From: Romboutsia lituseburensis DSM 797
GTDB taxonomy: Bacteria; Bacillota; Clostridia; Peptostreptococcales; Peptostreptococcaceae
Length of the DNA stretch: 64,000 nucleotides
Assembly: GCF_900103615.1 (NCBI RefSeq)
Contig: NZ_FNGW01000002.1
Coordinates: 124,001-188,000 of the forward strand
Reading direction: 5' to 3'
Positions 1-8,770 of this stretch are shown here, in pieces (the stretch's first letter is position 1; each line of letters opens with the position of its first letter). A program made the translations under genes and the position numbers. The notes under the pieces are model-generated. The model was not told the DNA's origin, made no database searches, and worked only from the letters and a program-made list of their open reading frames with translations.

Positions 1-1
1 T

Positions 2-640
2 GGTATGTATGGTGGTGGTGACTTTACTTATGCTACATCTTATATGCCAAAGAAATCTTTTGATTCTTTAATGAATCAAAACGCTTATCCAACTGAAATT
101 TATGGACTTGATTTAATAGTATCTAAAGGATATGATGTGTCTGAAGTAGCTTACAGAGTTTGCGATAAGTTATATGATTTACATCCGGATATTAACGGTT
201 CATATAACCCACAAGATCCGTCAGAACAAACTCAAGAGCTTGAAGCAATGGTTTCTAAAATAAATTTATTTATAACTGCTATAACTGCTATATCTATGTT
301 TGTAGGTGGTGTAGGTGTTATGAATATAATGTATGTATCTGTTATGGAACGTCAAAGAGAAATAGGGATTAGAAGGGCTATAGGTGCAAAGCCTAGACAT
401 ATATTATTCCAATTTTTAACTGAAGCTGTATTTATAACGGTATGTGGTGGAATACTTGGGATAATAATAGGATTTATAGTAGTTAACTATGCATCTAACT
501 ATTTACCATTTAAAGCTATCCCTAATGCAAACAGTTTATTCTACGCATTTATTGCAACTGTTTTAACTGGAGTAATATTTGGTATTGTTCCTGCTCTTAA
601 GGCATCTAAATTAGATCCAATTAAGGCCATTTACAAATAA
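2..640 (+). CDS. ABC transporter permease, MacB/FtsX type, C-terminal part
   Basis: Only the last 213 or so codons are present; the frame is open to the left edge, so the true start lies outside. The visible part begins in the extracytoplasmic MacB-like domain and then has an FtsX domain with three hydrophobic segments. The family signature ERQREIGIRRAIGAKPRHI follows the first of them, and the protein ends with PALKASKLDPIKAI, the usual tail of these permeases. Such proteins pair with a LolD/MacB-like ATPase in export or mechanotransmission complexes. The ATPase gene is not in the window. It converges with the phosphatase gene at 714-1874 across a shared terminator. The family call is secure; the substrate is unknown. 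Confidence 0.9.
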   Translation, partial: GMYGGGDFTYATSYMPKKSFDSLMNQNAYPTEIYGLDLIVSKGYDVSEVAYRVCDKLYDLHPDINGSYNPQDPSEQTQELEAMVSKINLFITAITAISMFVGGVGVMNIMYVSVMERQREIGIRRAIGAKPRHILFQFLTEAVFITVCGGILGIIIGFIVVNYASNYLPFKAIPNANSLFYAFIATVLTGVIFGIVPALKASKLDPIKAIYK

Positions 641-662
641 TACATACTAATTTTGTATAAAT

Positions 663-700
663 AAAATGAGTATATCTTAAGCTTAAGATATACTCATTTT
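663..700. terminator. bidirectional intrinsic terminator
   Basis: The sequence is a perfect inverted repeat: AAAATGAGTATATCTTAAG (663-681) followed directly by its complement (682-700), with a T-run on each strand. It sits between two converging genes and can serve both. Confidence 0.85.
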
Positions 701-713
701 TTAATTTCTATTA

Positions 714-1874
714 TTAATAAAATTCAACTTCTATAATCTTACCTAATCCTGATAAAGTATTTTTTAGTTCATTTAAAACATATAACTTAATACTTAGTTC
801 ATTTGGAAAATCTGGATTTTGATGTGCTGGATTTATAGCTCTCCCTATTATAAATTTTACATGCGTACAATCCTCGTAAAGCATACGAGCTAACTTAGAT
901 GCTCCATCCTCTTCATATAAAAATTTTAAATCAGTTGCCATCTTTACTTTTTCTAATATTTCAGTTGCTTTTCTTATAGTTAAAACACCCTCTGTAACAA
1001 GATCTATTCCCTTTATATACCCAATTGGAGGTATATCTTTATCAACCACTTTAAAACTTGTTTTAACCTCCTCATTTAGCTCCCTGGCAACAATATTTCC
1101 AGCAGTACCTCCACAAACAATTCGTCTCCCATAAGTAGACATTATCTTTTTAACTATTTCATTGTCCATTTCAGGGTCTATAGGAGGACCTGAAAATAAT
1201 ATAGCTTTTTTAGGCATAACTGCTTTTATAGTTGCAACGGTTGTATCATCTCCAGGCTGTTGCATATATAGCTGATCACATGCACCTAATAACAAGTTAG
1301 TTACAGTCTTAGCTGACATATTTTTATTTGTATTTTCCTTTAGATATTTTTCAATATCTTCCCATTGCCATCCTAAGTTTAATACCTTCCCTACTCCAGC
1401 GTGTACTACTCCATCACTTACAAAAACTAATATATCTTTCTCCTTAAGTTTAAATCTACTTTCCTTAATTTTTCTTCCATTAATTTCGGTAGTACACCAC
1501 TCTATTTTCTTTATTTCTCTATCACTTAAAAAGAAAATACTTGGATTATCAAATTCAGCGACATACGCCATACCATCACTGGCAACTTTTATTATAGTAA
1601 ATGTAGAGTATGCTAAATTTCTTTGCGAACATACTGGAAGTGTATGTATAACAGTATCTACTACTTCTTCTATAGATAAACCCTCTTTTAACATTGTTAA
1701 AGCTATCTTAGCAGTTAAAGTTGCCAATATATTAGCTTTTACGCCACTGCCTAATCCATCTGATAAAACAGCAATAAATTTTTTTTCATCATGATAAAAC
1801 TCAACTTTATCTCCACATAACTCTTCTCCATATTTGTTTAAACTACTGCTTGCAAAGTCTATAAAAAATTTCAT
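714..1874 (-). CDS. SpoIIE-family (PP2C-type) serine phosphatase
   Basis: The N-terminal half is a PPM/SpoIIE phosphatase domain. Metal-binding motifs are visible: SDGLGSG around residue 39, VSDGVV around residue 152 and PGDDTT around residue 211. The C-terminal 170 residues are a separate conserved region without an obvious catalytic motif. It is the last gene of a three-gene operon. Its start overlaps the end of the hydrogenase-like gene by 4 bases (ATGA), so translation is probably coupled. Members of this family dephosphorylate phosphoserine on anti-anti-sigma factors or other regulators. Here the partner is probably controlled by the redox or hydrogen sensor encoded upstream (inference). 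The family is certain, the target unknown. Confidence 0.88.
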   Translation of the reverse strand: MKFFIDFASSSLNKYGEELCGDKVEFYHDEKKFIAVLSDGLGSGVKANILATLTAKIALTMLKEGLSIEEVVDTVIHTLPVCSQRNLAYSTFTIIKVASDGMAYVAEFDNPSIFFLSDREIKKIEWCTTEINGRKIKESRFKLKEKDILVFVSDGVVHAGVGKVLNLGWQWEDIEKYLKENTNKNMSAKTVTNLLLGACDQLYMQQPGDDTTVATIKAVMPKKAILFSGPPIDPEMDNEIVKKIMSTYGRRIVCGGTAGNIVARELNEEVKTSFKVVDKDIPPIGYIKGIDLVTEGVLTIRKATEILEKVKMATDLKFLYEEDGASKLARMLYEDCTHVKFIIGRAINPAHQNPDFPNELSIKLYVLNELKNTLSGLGKIIEVEFY

Positions 1875-3583
1875 TTTTTACTGTTATCCTCCTGAATAAG
1901 ATTTTTAAGCTGAGTTAATGTTACCTTTGTTTCTGCCGTAGTTTCACCTAATAAACTTGCAATTTCCTGGGCTACAGTCATTTGTTTATTTATAACTTTT
2001 TGAGCCATATTTATAGCATCTATTTTCATATTTTGAATTGATTGTTGTAATTTTTCATCTTTCGTTATATCATCTGCAATCCATAACATAACTTGATTTT
2101 TTTCTAACCATATTATACTTTGTATTATTGTTGATTGATTATACTCTAGCACTACTTTTTCTTTATAAGTATTAACTTTACTTTTTTTAATATTTTCAAA
2201 TTTATTTTCGTCTAAAAACATTAATATAGGAAGCCCTGTAGCTTTTTTATTTGTAATATCAAAAAATTTTTCAGCTGCTGGATTTAATTGTACTATTTCT
2301 AAATTTTTATTTATTATAGCTATCATATTAGGAGTCATATCAAATATTATATTTGTTAAATTTTCAGCCCTTTCTCTCATAAAAGGTAAACACATATTTA
2401 CTTCCGCCATATCATTATATACTGCTATAGCTTTTTCTTTGCATGTGTGATATCCGCAGCTACCACAATTTAATTCATCATTTTTGTCATGTTTACCCAT
2501 ACTCTTCATTATCTCTCTTAGCTCTTCTTCTGTTGGTTGCTTTAATAAAATTTCTTTAGATACAAAATTCTTTTTTATAGAAACTTGAGAGATTATATCA
2601 TTTATTTTAGGATTATATTGATTCTTTTCTTTGTTAGCTCTTTTAGCGTATTGTTTAAGATTTTCTTTTCTTTCATAGCATGTTATATTATCATGAGGCA
2701 TACCAGATCCATTTACACAACTATGTCTACAGCTATTCATATCAATTAATGAATTTTTTAGTTTTCCTTTTTTTAATTCATCTAATATTTTTATACAATC
2801 ATCGATTCCATCGACTTGTATAATGCTCTTTTTAGGATTATTTTCTTCTATATGCTTTGTTGGCCCTCCAATTATAGGTAACAATCTTTTTTCTTTACTA
2901 ACATAGTCAAACGGCTCTTCCCCAATAGTTTCTAAATCTATGTTTTTTTCTTTTAGCCAATTTTGAAGTTCTTCAAATGTTAATACTATATCTATAGATT
3001 CATCATCATGCCCATCTGTCTTTTTAGCTAAGCATGGACCTATAAATATAACTTTTGTCTCTTTTCCATATATATTTTTTAATACTCTTGCATGAAATAT
3101 TGCTGGAGATGCTACAGGTATAATATTATCAGTAAAATCTTTATAATATTTTTCAATTAACTTATTTACAGAAGGACAAAAACTTGTTATATATGTTTTA
3201 TCATCATCTAGATTTGCATATGTTTCATATTCATTTATAATCGGATCTACTATTGATGCGGTTTCTTCTACATAATCAAATCCTAGCAATCTAAGTGCCT
3301 TAGGAATTTTATTACTATATTTCCCAAATATAGATGCAAAGCTTGGAGCTATCGACGCTACTACTTTTTTTCTACCACTTATATAATGTTTAACCATATC
3401 AATTTCTGAACGTATTAATTTTGCATTTTGAGGGCATGCTCTAAAGCATCTACCACATACAATACATCGATCTTTCATTATTTGAGCTTGATCATTTTTA
3501 ACCCTTATAGCATGTACTGGACAAGCTCTTAAGCATGCATAACAATTTTTACAATTAACTTTAGAAAAACCCATAACCCACAT
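1871..3583 (-). CDS. [FeFe]-hydrogenase-like iron-sulfur protein with PAS domain (putative sensor)
   Basis: Domains in order are: two [4Fe-4S] ferredoxin motifs (cysteines about 11-21 and 40-50), a hydrogenase large-subunit C-terminal domain (about 75-300), a second four-cysteine Fe-S motif around CGSCGYHTC (373-398), a PAS domain (about 405-500) and a C-terminal helical tail. H-cluster ligand positions are kept: C136 in TSFCPS, C184 in GPCLAK, and C285 and C289 in NSCRHSCVNGSGMP. The cysteine before the first ligand in catalytic enzymes (TSCCP) is phenylalanine, so normal proton transfer is unlikely. This resembles the putative sensory group of [FeFe]-hydrogenases, which often neighbour phosphatases. 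Sensing of H2 or redox state is inference. Confidence 0.85.
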   Translation of the reverse strand: MWVMGFSKVNCKNCYACLRACPVHAIRVKNDQAQIMKDRCIVCGRCFRACPQNAKLIRSEIDMVKHYISGRKKVVASIAPSFASIFGKYSNKIPKALRLLGFDYVEETASIVDPIINEYETYANLDDDKTYITSFCPSVNKLIEKYYKDFTDNIIPVASPAIFHARVLKNIYGKETKVIFIGPCLAKKTDGHDDESIDIVLTFEELQNWLKEKNIDLETIGEEPFDYVSKEKRLLPIIGGPTKHIEENNPKKSIIQVDGIDDCIKILDELKKGKLKNSLIDMNSCRHSCVNGSGMPHDNITCYERKENLKQYAKRANKEKNQYNPKINDIISQVSIKKNFVSKEILLKQPTEEELREIMKSMGKHDKNDELNCGSCGYHTCKEKAIAVYNDMAEVNMCLPFMRERAENLTNIIFDMTPNMIAIINKNLEIVQLNPAAEKFFDITNKKATGLPILMFLDENKFENIKKSKVNTYKEKVVLEYNQSTIIQSIIWLEKNQVMLWIADDITKDEKLQQSIQNMKIDAINMAQKVINKQMTVAQEIASLLGETTAETKVTLTQLKNLIQEDNSKK

Positions 3584-3603
3584 TTTATCTTCCCCTTTAT
3601 CTT

Positions 3604-3849
3604 TTAAATATATGGCATAAACTCCGCTTCAAATATTTGCCTTGCATTTTCCTTAGAAACAGAAAATACAATATCATCCCATCTCATAACTGAAACTGCA
3701 TCCCTGCATTTCCCAAGGCAAAATGAAGCACAAAGTTCTATTTTATCTCCTAATTTATACTTGTCTATTTCTTCTTTAAAAATTTCTATAACTTCATATG
3801 ATCCCTTTATATGGCATGCACTTCCTATACATATTTTTATAGACTTCAT
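3604..3849 (-). CDS. (2Fe-2S) thioredoxin-like ferredoxin
   Basis: This 81-residue protein has four cysteines in the pattern CIGSACH near the N terminus and CASFCLGKC about 33 residues later. That is the thioredoxin-like [2Fe-2S] fold found in NuoE/HymA-type subunits. An in-frame GTG three codons upstream lies against the Shine-Dalgarno AGGGAG. The ATG at 3849 has proper spacing and is preferred. It is the first gene of the operon with the hydrogenase-like sensor (20 bases downstream) and the phosphatase, and probably passes electrons to or from the sensor (inference). Confidence 0.85.
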   Translation of the reverse strand: MKSIKICIGSACHIKGSYEVIEIFKEEIDKYKLGDKIELCASFCLGKCRDAVSVMRWDDIVFSVSKENARQIFEAEFMPYI

Positions 3850-4013
3850 ATATCTCACTCTCCCTAACCTATATACCTCTATTTTATAAAAGATTCACTT
3901 AGCTTAAACCACCGCTTAGAAACGATACTTTATATGCTTAATAACTTCATCCGTTTCTTAAAATGTCCTATGAGATAATTTTAGTTTATTGATTATTATA
4001 TATCTACAAAAAG

Positions 4014-4056
4014 TAAAAAAATACCTAATTCTAAATAATAGAATTAGGTATTTTTT
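4014..4056 (-). terminator. terminator of the pyrC operon
   Basis: The stem ATACCTAATTC/GAATTAGGTAT (4021-4031 with 4041-4051) is followed on the minus strand by a run of T. The plus strand also has a T-run, so it may work in both directions. It lies just past the pyrC stop codon. Confidence 0.8.
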
Positions 4057-4057
4057 A

Positions 4058-5335
4058 TTAATCTTGTTCTATACTTTCAAATACTATGTTTCCATTACAT
4101 ATAGTATAATTAATTTTTCCATATAATTTATGGCCTATAAATGGTGAATTCGATGATTTTGAAACAAATTCTTTTACTTCATATTCTTCATTAGGATTAA
4201 ATATTACTAAATCTGCTTTAGACCCTTCTTTTATACATCCACTTTCTAAATTATAAAGCTTAGCAGGATTTATAGTCATTTTTTCAAGCAGCTTCATTAT
4301 ACTTAAATGTCCTTTTCTAACTAAGTGAGTTACACCTAAAGCTAAAGAGGTTTCAAGTCCTACTATTCCACTTGGCGATTTAGCGAAATCTACATTTTTT
4401 TCTTCATTTGTATGTGGCGCATGATCAGTTGCAATTATCTCTATAGTATCATCTTGTAGTGCTTCAATTATGCTGTATTTATCATCTACAGTTCTAAGAG
4501 GTGGATTCATTTTTGCATTAGTTTTATATATCAAAACATCATCCTCTGTTAATGTAAAGTGATGTGGTGTAGCTTCTGCATATACATTAGCTCCCAATCT
4601 TTTAGCAAGCCTTACAGCTTCTATAGAGGCTTTTGAACTTATATGTTGTATATTGACCTTTGCACCAGATTTTAACGCTAACATACAATCTCTAGCAACC
4701 ATAACATCTTCTGCTACATGTGATGCACCTACTAGCTCCATTTGCTTAGATATTTTTCCATCATTTATACCTGCACAAGTTATTAGTGATGGGTCTTCTT
4801 CATGAAAGCTTAATGGTACATTTAATTCTTTGGCTTTATTCATAGCATCTAAAATTATATCACTATTCATTATTGGTAAACCATCATCACTAAATCCTAC
4901 AGCACCGCTATTTTTAAGATTTTCCATGTCTACTAATTTTTCACCTTTAAATCCCTTTGTTATTGATCCTACCTGCAATACATTTATAGGTGAATTGTTA
5001 GCTTTATTTTTTATATAGTTTAAAGTTTCTTCATTATCAACAATAGGATTTGTATTTGCCATGCATACTACTGTTGTAAATCCTCCTCTTGCTGCTGATC
5101 TAGATCCACTTTCTATATCTTCTTTATGAGTAAATCCAGGATCTCTAAAGTGTACATGTACATCAATCAATCCAGGTGAAACTATACTTCCACTTGCATC
5201 AATTACTACTTCATATTCACTTGTTATTTGAAATTTCCCTATCTTTTCTATAATATCATTTTTTATGACTATATCTAAAACTTCATCTCTTTTAGTGCTT
5301 GGGTCTATTACTCTACCATTTCTTATAAGTATCAT
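4058..5335 (-). CDS. pyrC: dihydroorotase (class I)
   Basis: It interconverts N-carbamoyl-L-aspartate and dihydroorotate in pyrimidine synthesis, in the cytoplasm. The metal site is complete: H60 and H62 in HVHFRDP, D150/D151 in GFSDDG, H178, H231 and D304 in ATDHAPH. The bridging ligand is aspartate rather than carboxylated lysine, as in class I dihydroorotases. The length of 425 residues is normal. Its Shine-Dalgarno AAAGGAGAG lies inside the last codons of the upstream carbamoylase, 2 bases before the start, so the two are translationally coupled. No other pyr gene is nearby, which leaves open a related cyclic amidohydrolase role, but the motifs favour PyrC. Confidence 0.88.
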   Translation of the reverse strand: MILIRNGRVIDPSTKRDEVLDIVIKNDIIEKIGKFQITSEYEVVIDASGSIVSPGLIDVHVHFRDPGFTHKEDIESGSRSAARGGFTTVVCMANTNPIVDNEETLNYIKNKANNSPINVLQVGSITKGFKGEKLVDMENLKNSGAVGFSDDGLPIMNSDIILDAMNKAKELNVPLSFHEEDPSLITCAGINDGKISKQMELVGASHVAEDVMVARDCMLALKSGAKVNIQHISSKASIEAVRLAKRLGANVYAEATPHHFTLTEDDVLIYKTNAKMNPPLRTVDDKYSIIEALQDDTIEIIATDHAPHTNEEKNVDFAKSPSGIVGLETSLALGVTHLVRKGHLSIMKLLEKMTINPAKLYNLESGCIKEGSKADLVIFNPNEEYEVKEFVSKSSNSPFIGHKLYGKINYTICNGNIVFESIEQD

Positions 5336-5337
5336 GT

Positions 5338-6552
5338 CTATTGCTCTCCTTTTAGATATTCATACATAACTTTACATCCATCGTATATACTTAATAGTGA
5401 TGAAAATTCACTTTTATTGTGACTTATCCCCCTGTAGCAAGGTATAAATATCATGGCTGTATCACAAATTTTGCTAAACGCCATAGCATCGTGACCTGCG
5501 CCACTTGGCATAACCTTATGAGATATTTTTAATTTTTCACTACTCTCTATTAACTTTTTTTGCATATAAGAACTCATTTTAACAGGATCAAATCTACCTG
5601 TGTCTTGAGCAAATATTTCTACATTTCTTTTTTTCATAATTTCTCTTATAGTGCTTTTCATATAAGATTCGATTTTATCTAGACTGTCTGTGTCTATTCC
5701 TCTTATGTCTACTCCAAGAGTCACATCACCAGGAATTACATTTAATACATTAGGTCCATTATTTATAACACCTACTGTAGTTACAGATTTTCTATAACTT
5801 TCATCCATTCCAATCTTTTCTAATTCTAATATAAGTTCTGATGCTGCACAAAGAGCATCATGTCTCATATCCATAGGTGTAGCTCCTGAATGTTCAGCTT
5901 CTCCTAATACACTTATTTCAAATCGTCTAGGACCTGCTATATCAGTTACTATTCCTACTTTTATTCCATATTCTTCTAATACTTTTCCTTGTTCTATATG
6001 TAATTCTAAGTACTGCTTTACATTTTCAATCTTTTTAGGATTTAAACTATATCCATTGCTATAAAATATATCCACTATATGTCTACCTGTTTTAGAGACT
6101 AATCCTTTTATATCATCTTTGGTTAATTCCCCTGTTATTAGTCCACTACCTATAGTACATTTTCCAAAGTTGCTTGATTCTTCACATCTAAATGCAGCTA
6201 CTCTTATTGGTATATCTAAATTTTCATCTTTAGCCCACTTTAAAATTAAAAGTCCAGCTATTACTCCAGCTACCCCATCGTATCTTCCACCATTTACTAC
6301 AGAATCTAAATGAGATCCCATTAAGTAATATGGCTTTTGTGATATATCATTTGCAACATATGTATTTCCAACTTCATCTATATAAGTATAAAATTTTTCA
6401 TCTTCACCCAATGATTTAAACATATTGTGCATATCATCTTCTACTTTAGTATATCCAAGTCTAGTTACTCCGCCATATGAATTGGCTCCAATATCGTAAA
6501 ATTTGCTAAAAATATATTCTAAATACTCTATATCTTCTCTTTTTGAAGCCAT
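5338..6552 (-). CDS. M20-family hydantoinase/carbamoylase-type amidase
   Basis: This zinc-dependent amidohydrolase is of the N-carbamoyl-L-amino-acid hydrolase, allantoate amidohydrolase and beta-ureidopropionase family. Typical elements are GSHLDSV (first metal histidine and aspartate), YDGVAGV, EESSNFG, LELHIEQG and the C-terminal GAGHDAM. The start at 6552 (MASK) is chosen because GGGGGA lies 7 bases upstream. An upstream in-frame ATG would add 21 residues without such a site. It is the first gene of a two-gene operon with pyrC. The substrate cannot be read from sequence; a carbamoyl amino acid or ureido compound is likely. Confidence 0.85.
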   Translation of the reverse strand: MASKREDIEYLEYIFSKFYDIGANSYGGVTRLGYTKVEDDMHNMFKSLGEDEKFYTYIDEVGNTYVANDISQKPYYLMGSHLDSVVNGGRYDGVAGVIAGLLILKWAKDENLDIPIRVAAFRCEESSNFGKCTIGSGLITGELTKDDIKGLVSKTGRHIVDIFYSNGYSLNPKKIENVKQYLELHIEQGKVLEEYGIKVGIVTDIAGPRRFEISVLGEAEHSGATPMDMRHDALCAASELILELEKIGMDESYRKSVTTVGVINNGPNVLNVIPGDVTLGVDIRGIDTDSLDKIESYMKSTIREIMKKRNVEIFAQDTGRFDPVKMSSYMQKKLIESSEKLKISHKVMPSGAGHDAMAFSKICDTAMIFIPCYRGISHNKSEFSSLLSIYDGCKVMYEYLKGEQ

Positions 6553-6701
6553 TTTCTTGTCCCCCATTGTTTGAATATTTAACACATTTGTGTGTATTTT
6601 TATTCTATTATACATTATGTAAAATTTATTTTAAACATAATTACGAATTATTTTTATTTTTATGCTTATATAATTCATATTTTAATTAGATTTATAATTA
6701 T

Positions 6702-7850
6702 TTATTTTATTAGCTTAAATATAAAATTTCTTTTGATATCAACAGCTTTTTTAGGACATAGTTCATGGCAACAATAACATCTTATACAATTGTCTAAGTT
6801 TATAGTTACTTTATTCTCATTAAAACTCATAACCTTAGCTGGACAAGCTTGTATACATTTCCCACATTTTATACAGTCTTTATGCCTAACAACCGGCTTA
6901 GGTGTTATTAACTTTGTTATAGGTTCATGTAAAAATTTAGGTAGGCTTGATTTTAAAAGTCTAAAATCTTTGCTAGTACTTGGTATTTTAAAATCTTTTA
7001 TTATTAACTTTTCTATATCTTCCCCTAATATGTTTATATCTGAAAAATCTTCTTTTATATATCCTCTTTTTATAGATCCCCTTAATGTTGGTACTCTATC
7101 ACTATTTAAATTTATAATTTTACAAGCAACAGCATCTAGTGCATAAGGACTTTGAGATGCTAACATCACCCCTAAGTGTCTTGGTACACCTGCAGATGGT
7201 CCATCACCCTCCATACCTACCACTCCATCCATTATAGTTAACGTTGGATTTACATAAGAGCATATATCTAATAATACTTCTTCACAAAATAGTTCTTCTG
7301 TAGGGAATCTATAATGTATTTCAGCTTTTTTTAATCCTGCTATGCATCCATATAAATTTTTAACTCCACCAGTAAATGTAGCCATACCATGTGTTTTAAA
7401 TTTACAAATATTTATTATATGATCGACTTTAGTTATAGGTGTAATAATGTCCATGTATTTTAATGCATTTGCATCATAATTTTCTACTTTTACATCGCTT
7501 ATATCATAATTTAAAGTTATCCCTAATTCATCAGCTACATCTTTCATTCCACTCGATTTATAAATCCCCTTTAATGAACTTACAGTATATGGTCCACCAG
7601 GGCTATCTCCAATTATAACTTCACAATTTAATTTCAATAATTTTTCGCACAATACTTTTACAACCATAGGATGTGTTGTTGTTGCCTCCTCTGGTCTTTT
7701 TTTCATAAGTAAATTGGGTTTTATAAGAACCTTACTATTTTTACTTACAAATTTCTCTATACCACCTAAATCATCTAACATCATTTCTATAGATTTTTTT
7801 ATATTGTCATACTCATAATCATTGCACTTTCTTAACGATACTAAATTCAT
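6702..7850 (-). CDS. DUF362 protein with C-terminal double [4Fe-4S] ferredoxin
   Basis: The first 310 or so residues form the DUF362 domain, including the conserved KPNLL near the N terminus and a GDSPGG segment. The C terminus carries two clusters, CIKCGKCIQACP (about 326-337) and CIRCYCCHELCP (about 355-366), typical of two [4Fe-4S] ferredoxin sites. The start follows AAGGAG at good spacing. Proteins of this kind are common in anaerobes and are thought to be cytoplasmic iron-sulfur or electron-carrier proteins of unknown reaction. It stands alone, with its own leader. Confidence 0.85.
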   Translation of the reverse strand: MNLVSLRKCNDYEYDNIKKSIEMMLDDLGGIEKFVSKNSKVLIKPNLLMKKRPEEATTTHPMVVKVLCEKLLKLNCEVIIGDSPGGPYTVSSLKGIYKSSGMKDVADELGITLNYDISDVKVENYDANALKYMDIITPITKVDHIINICKFKTHGMATFTGGVKNLYGCIAGLKKAEIHYRFPTEELFCEEVLLDICSYVNPTLTIMDGVVGMEGDGPSAGVPRHLGVMLASQSPYALDAVACKIINLNSDRVPTLRGSIKRGYIKEDFSDINILGEDIEKLIIKDFKIPSTSKDFRLLKSSLPKFLHEPITKLITPKPVVRHKDCIKCGKCIQACPAKVMSFNENKVTINLDNCIRCYCCHELCPKKAVDIKRNFIFKLIK

Positions 7851-7951
7851 AATAGACTCCTTTTTATTTCATATTAATTTTAATTGTAAAATTTTAGAAT
7901 AGTTATGTCTATAAAAACTTAATTATATAACTTATAAATATTATTAATTGC

Positions 7952-7983
7952 AAAAAAAATAGAGAAAGCTTACGCTCTCTCTA
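7952..7983 (-). terminator. terminator of the rubrerythrin gene
   Basis: On the minus strand the stem AGAGAGAGC/GCTTTCTCT with loop GTAA is followed by ATTTTTTTT. It begins about 12 bases after the rubrerythrin stop. Confidence 0.85.
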
Positions 7984-7994
7984 CTTTATATCTA

Positions 7995-8546
7995 TTAGTT
8001 TTGTTTTCCAAAGTGTCTTTCTAATAATCCTAAGAATGCTTTACCATGTCTAGCTTCATCTTTACACATTTCATGAACTGTATCATGTATAGCGTCTAAT
8101 CCTAATTCTTTAGCTCTCTTAGCTATTTTTAATTTACCTTCTGTTGCTCCGTATTCAGCTTCAACTCTAGCTTTTAAGTTAGCTTGAGTATCTGCAACTA
8201 CAACTTCTCCTAATAATTCAGCAAATTTAGCAGCATGTTCTGCTTCTTCAAATGCTATTCTCTTATAAGCTTCAGCAACTTCTGGATATCCTTCTCTGTC
8301 AGCTTGACGACTCATTGCTAAGTACATTCCTACTTCTGTACATTCACCAGTAAAGTTAGCTCTTAATCCTTCTAATATTTCTTCATCTACACCTTGAGCT
8401 ACACCTATTCTATGCTCATCGGCCCAAACCATTTCACCTTTCATTTCGTCGAACTTTTCAGCTCCAACTTTACATACTGGACAGACTTCTGGTGCAGTTT
8501 CTCCTTCATGTATATATCCACATACTGTACAAACAAATTTTTTCAT
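7995..8546 (-). CDS. reverse rubrerythrin
   Basis: A rubredoxin module comes first (C6, C9, C22, C25), followed by a four-helix diiron domain with the ligand motifs [17 protein letters not shown] and KDEARHG. This order is the reverse of classical rubrerythrin and is known from clostridia, where the protein reduces H2O2 and O2 using NADH-rubredoxin electrons. The start at 8546 follows GGAGGG. A more upstream ATG would place the ribosome binding site inside the frame. It is a single-gene unit with its own terminator. Oxidative-stress control is likely, and a palindrome lies upstream at 8607-8622. Confidence 0.93.
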   Translation of the reverse strand: MKKFVCTVCGYIHEGETAPEVCPVCKVGAEKFDEMKGEMVWADEHRIGVAQGVDEEILEGLRANFTGECTEVGMYLAMSRQADREGYPEVAEAYKRIAFEEAEHAAKFAELLGEVVVADTQANLKARVEAEYGATEGKLKIAKRAKELGLDAIHDTVHEMCKDEARHGKAFLGLLERHFGKQN

Positions 8547-8606
8547 AATTATTCCCTCCACTTTTTTATATTAATTTAATTTATTGTTTATTTTCTTATA
8601 CTCTAT

Positions 8607-8622
8607 ATATACCCGAGTATAT
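8607..8622 (-). promoter_or_regulatory. palindrome upstream of rubrerythrin, possible operator
   Basis: ATATAC-CCGA-GTATAT has perfect 6-base arms. It lies 60 bases before the start codon and overlaps TATA-rich sequence that could be the promoter. A peroxide or redox regulator is plausible, but the sequence is not a recognised consensus. Confidence 0.35.
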
Positions 8623-8770
8623 TTGATTTAAACAAATTTTTAAATTTTTCTATTAATTATTTTAACATTTTTTACTAATAATTCTCAACTTTTCTGTTAA
8701 AGATTATTATAATATATAAATACCCCGCCTATATTCCTTTAAACATATTTTCTCTCATATTTTTTAAATT

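Noticed and set aside
3915-3960. Operator from AGAAACG/CGTTTCT arms upstream of the redox operon
   Set aside because: Arms are only 7 bases and separated by nearly 30 bases in AT-rich DNA; this is too weak to call.
4058-5335. Hydantoinase/dihydropyrimidinase instead of dihydroorotase
   Set aside because: The carbamoylase neighbour suggests it, but HVHFRDP, the aspartate bridging position and ATDHAPH are dihydroorotase features.
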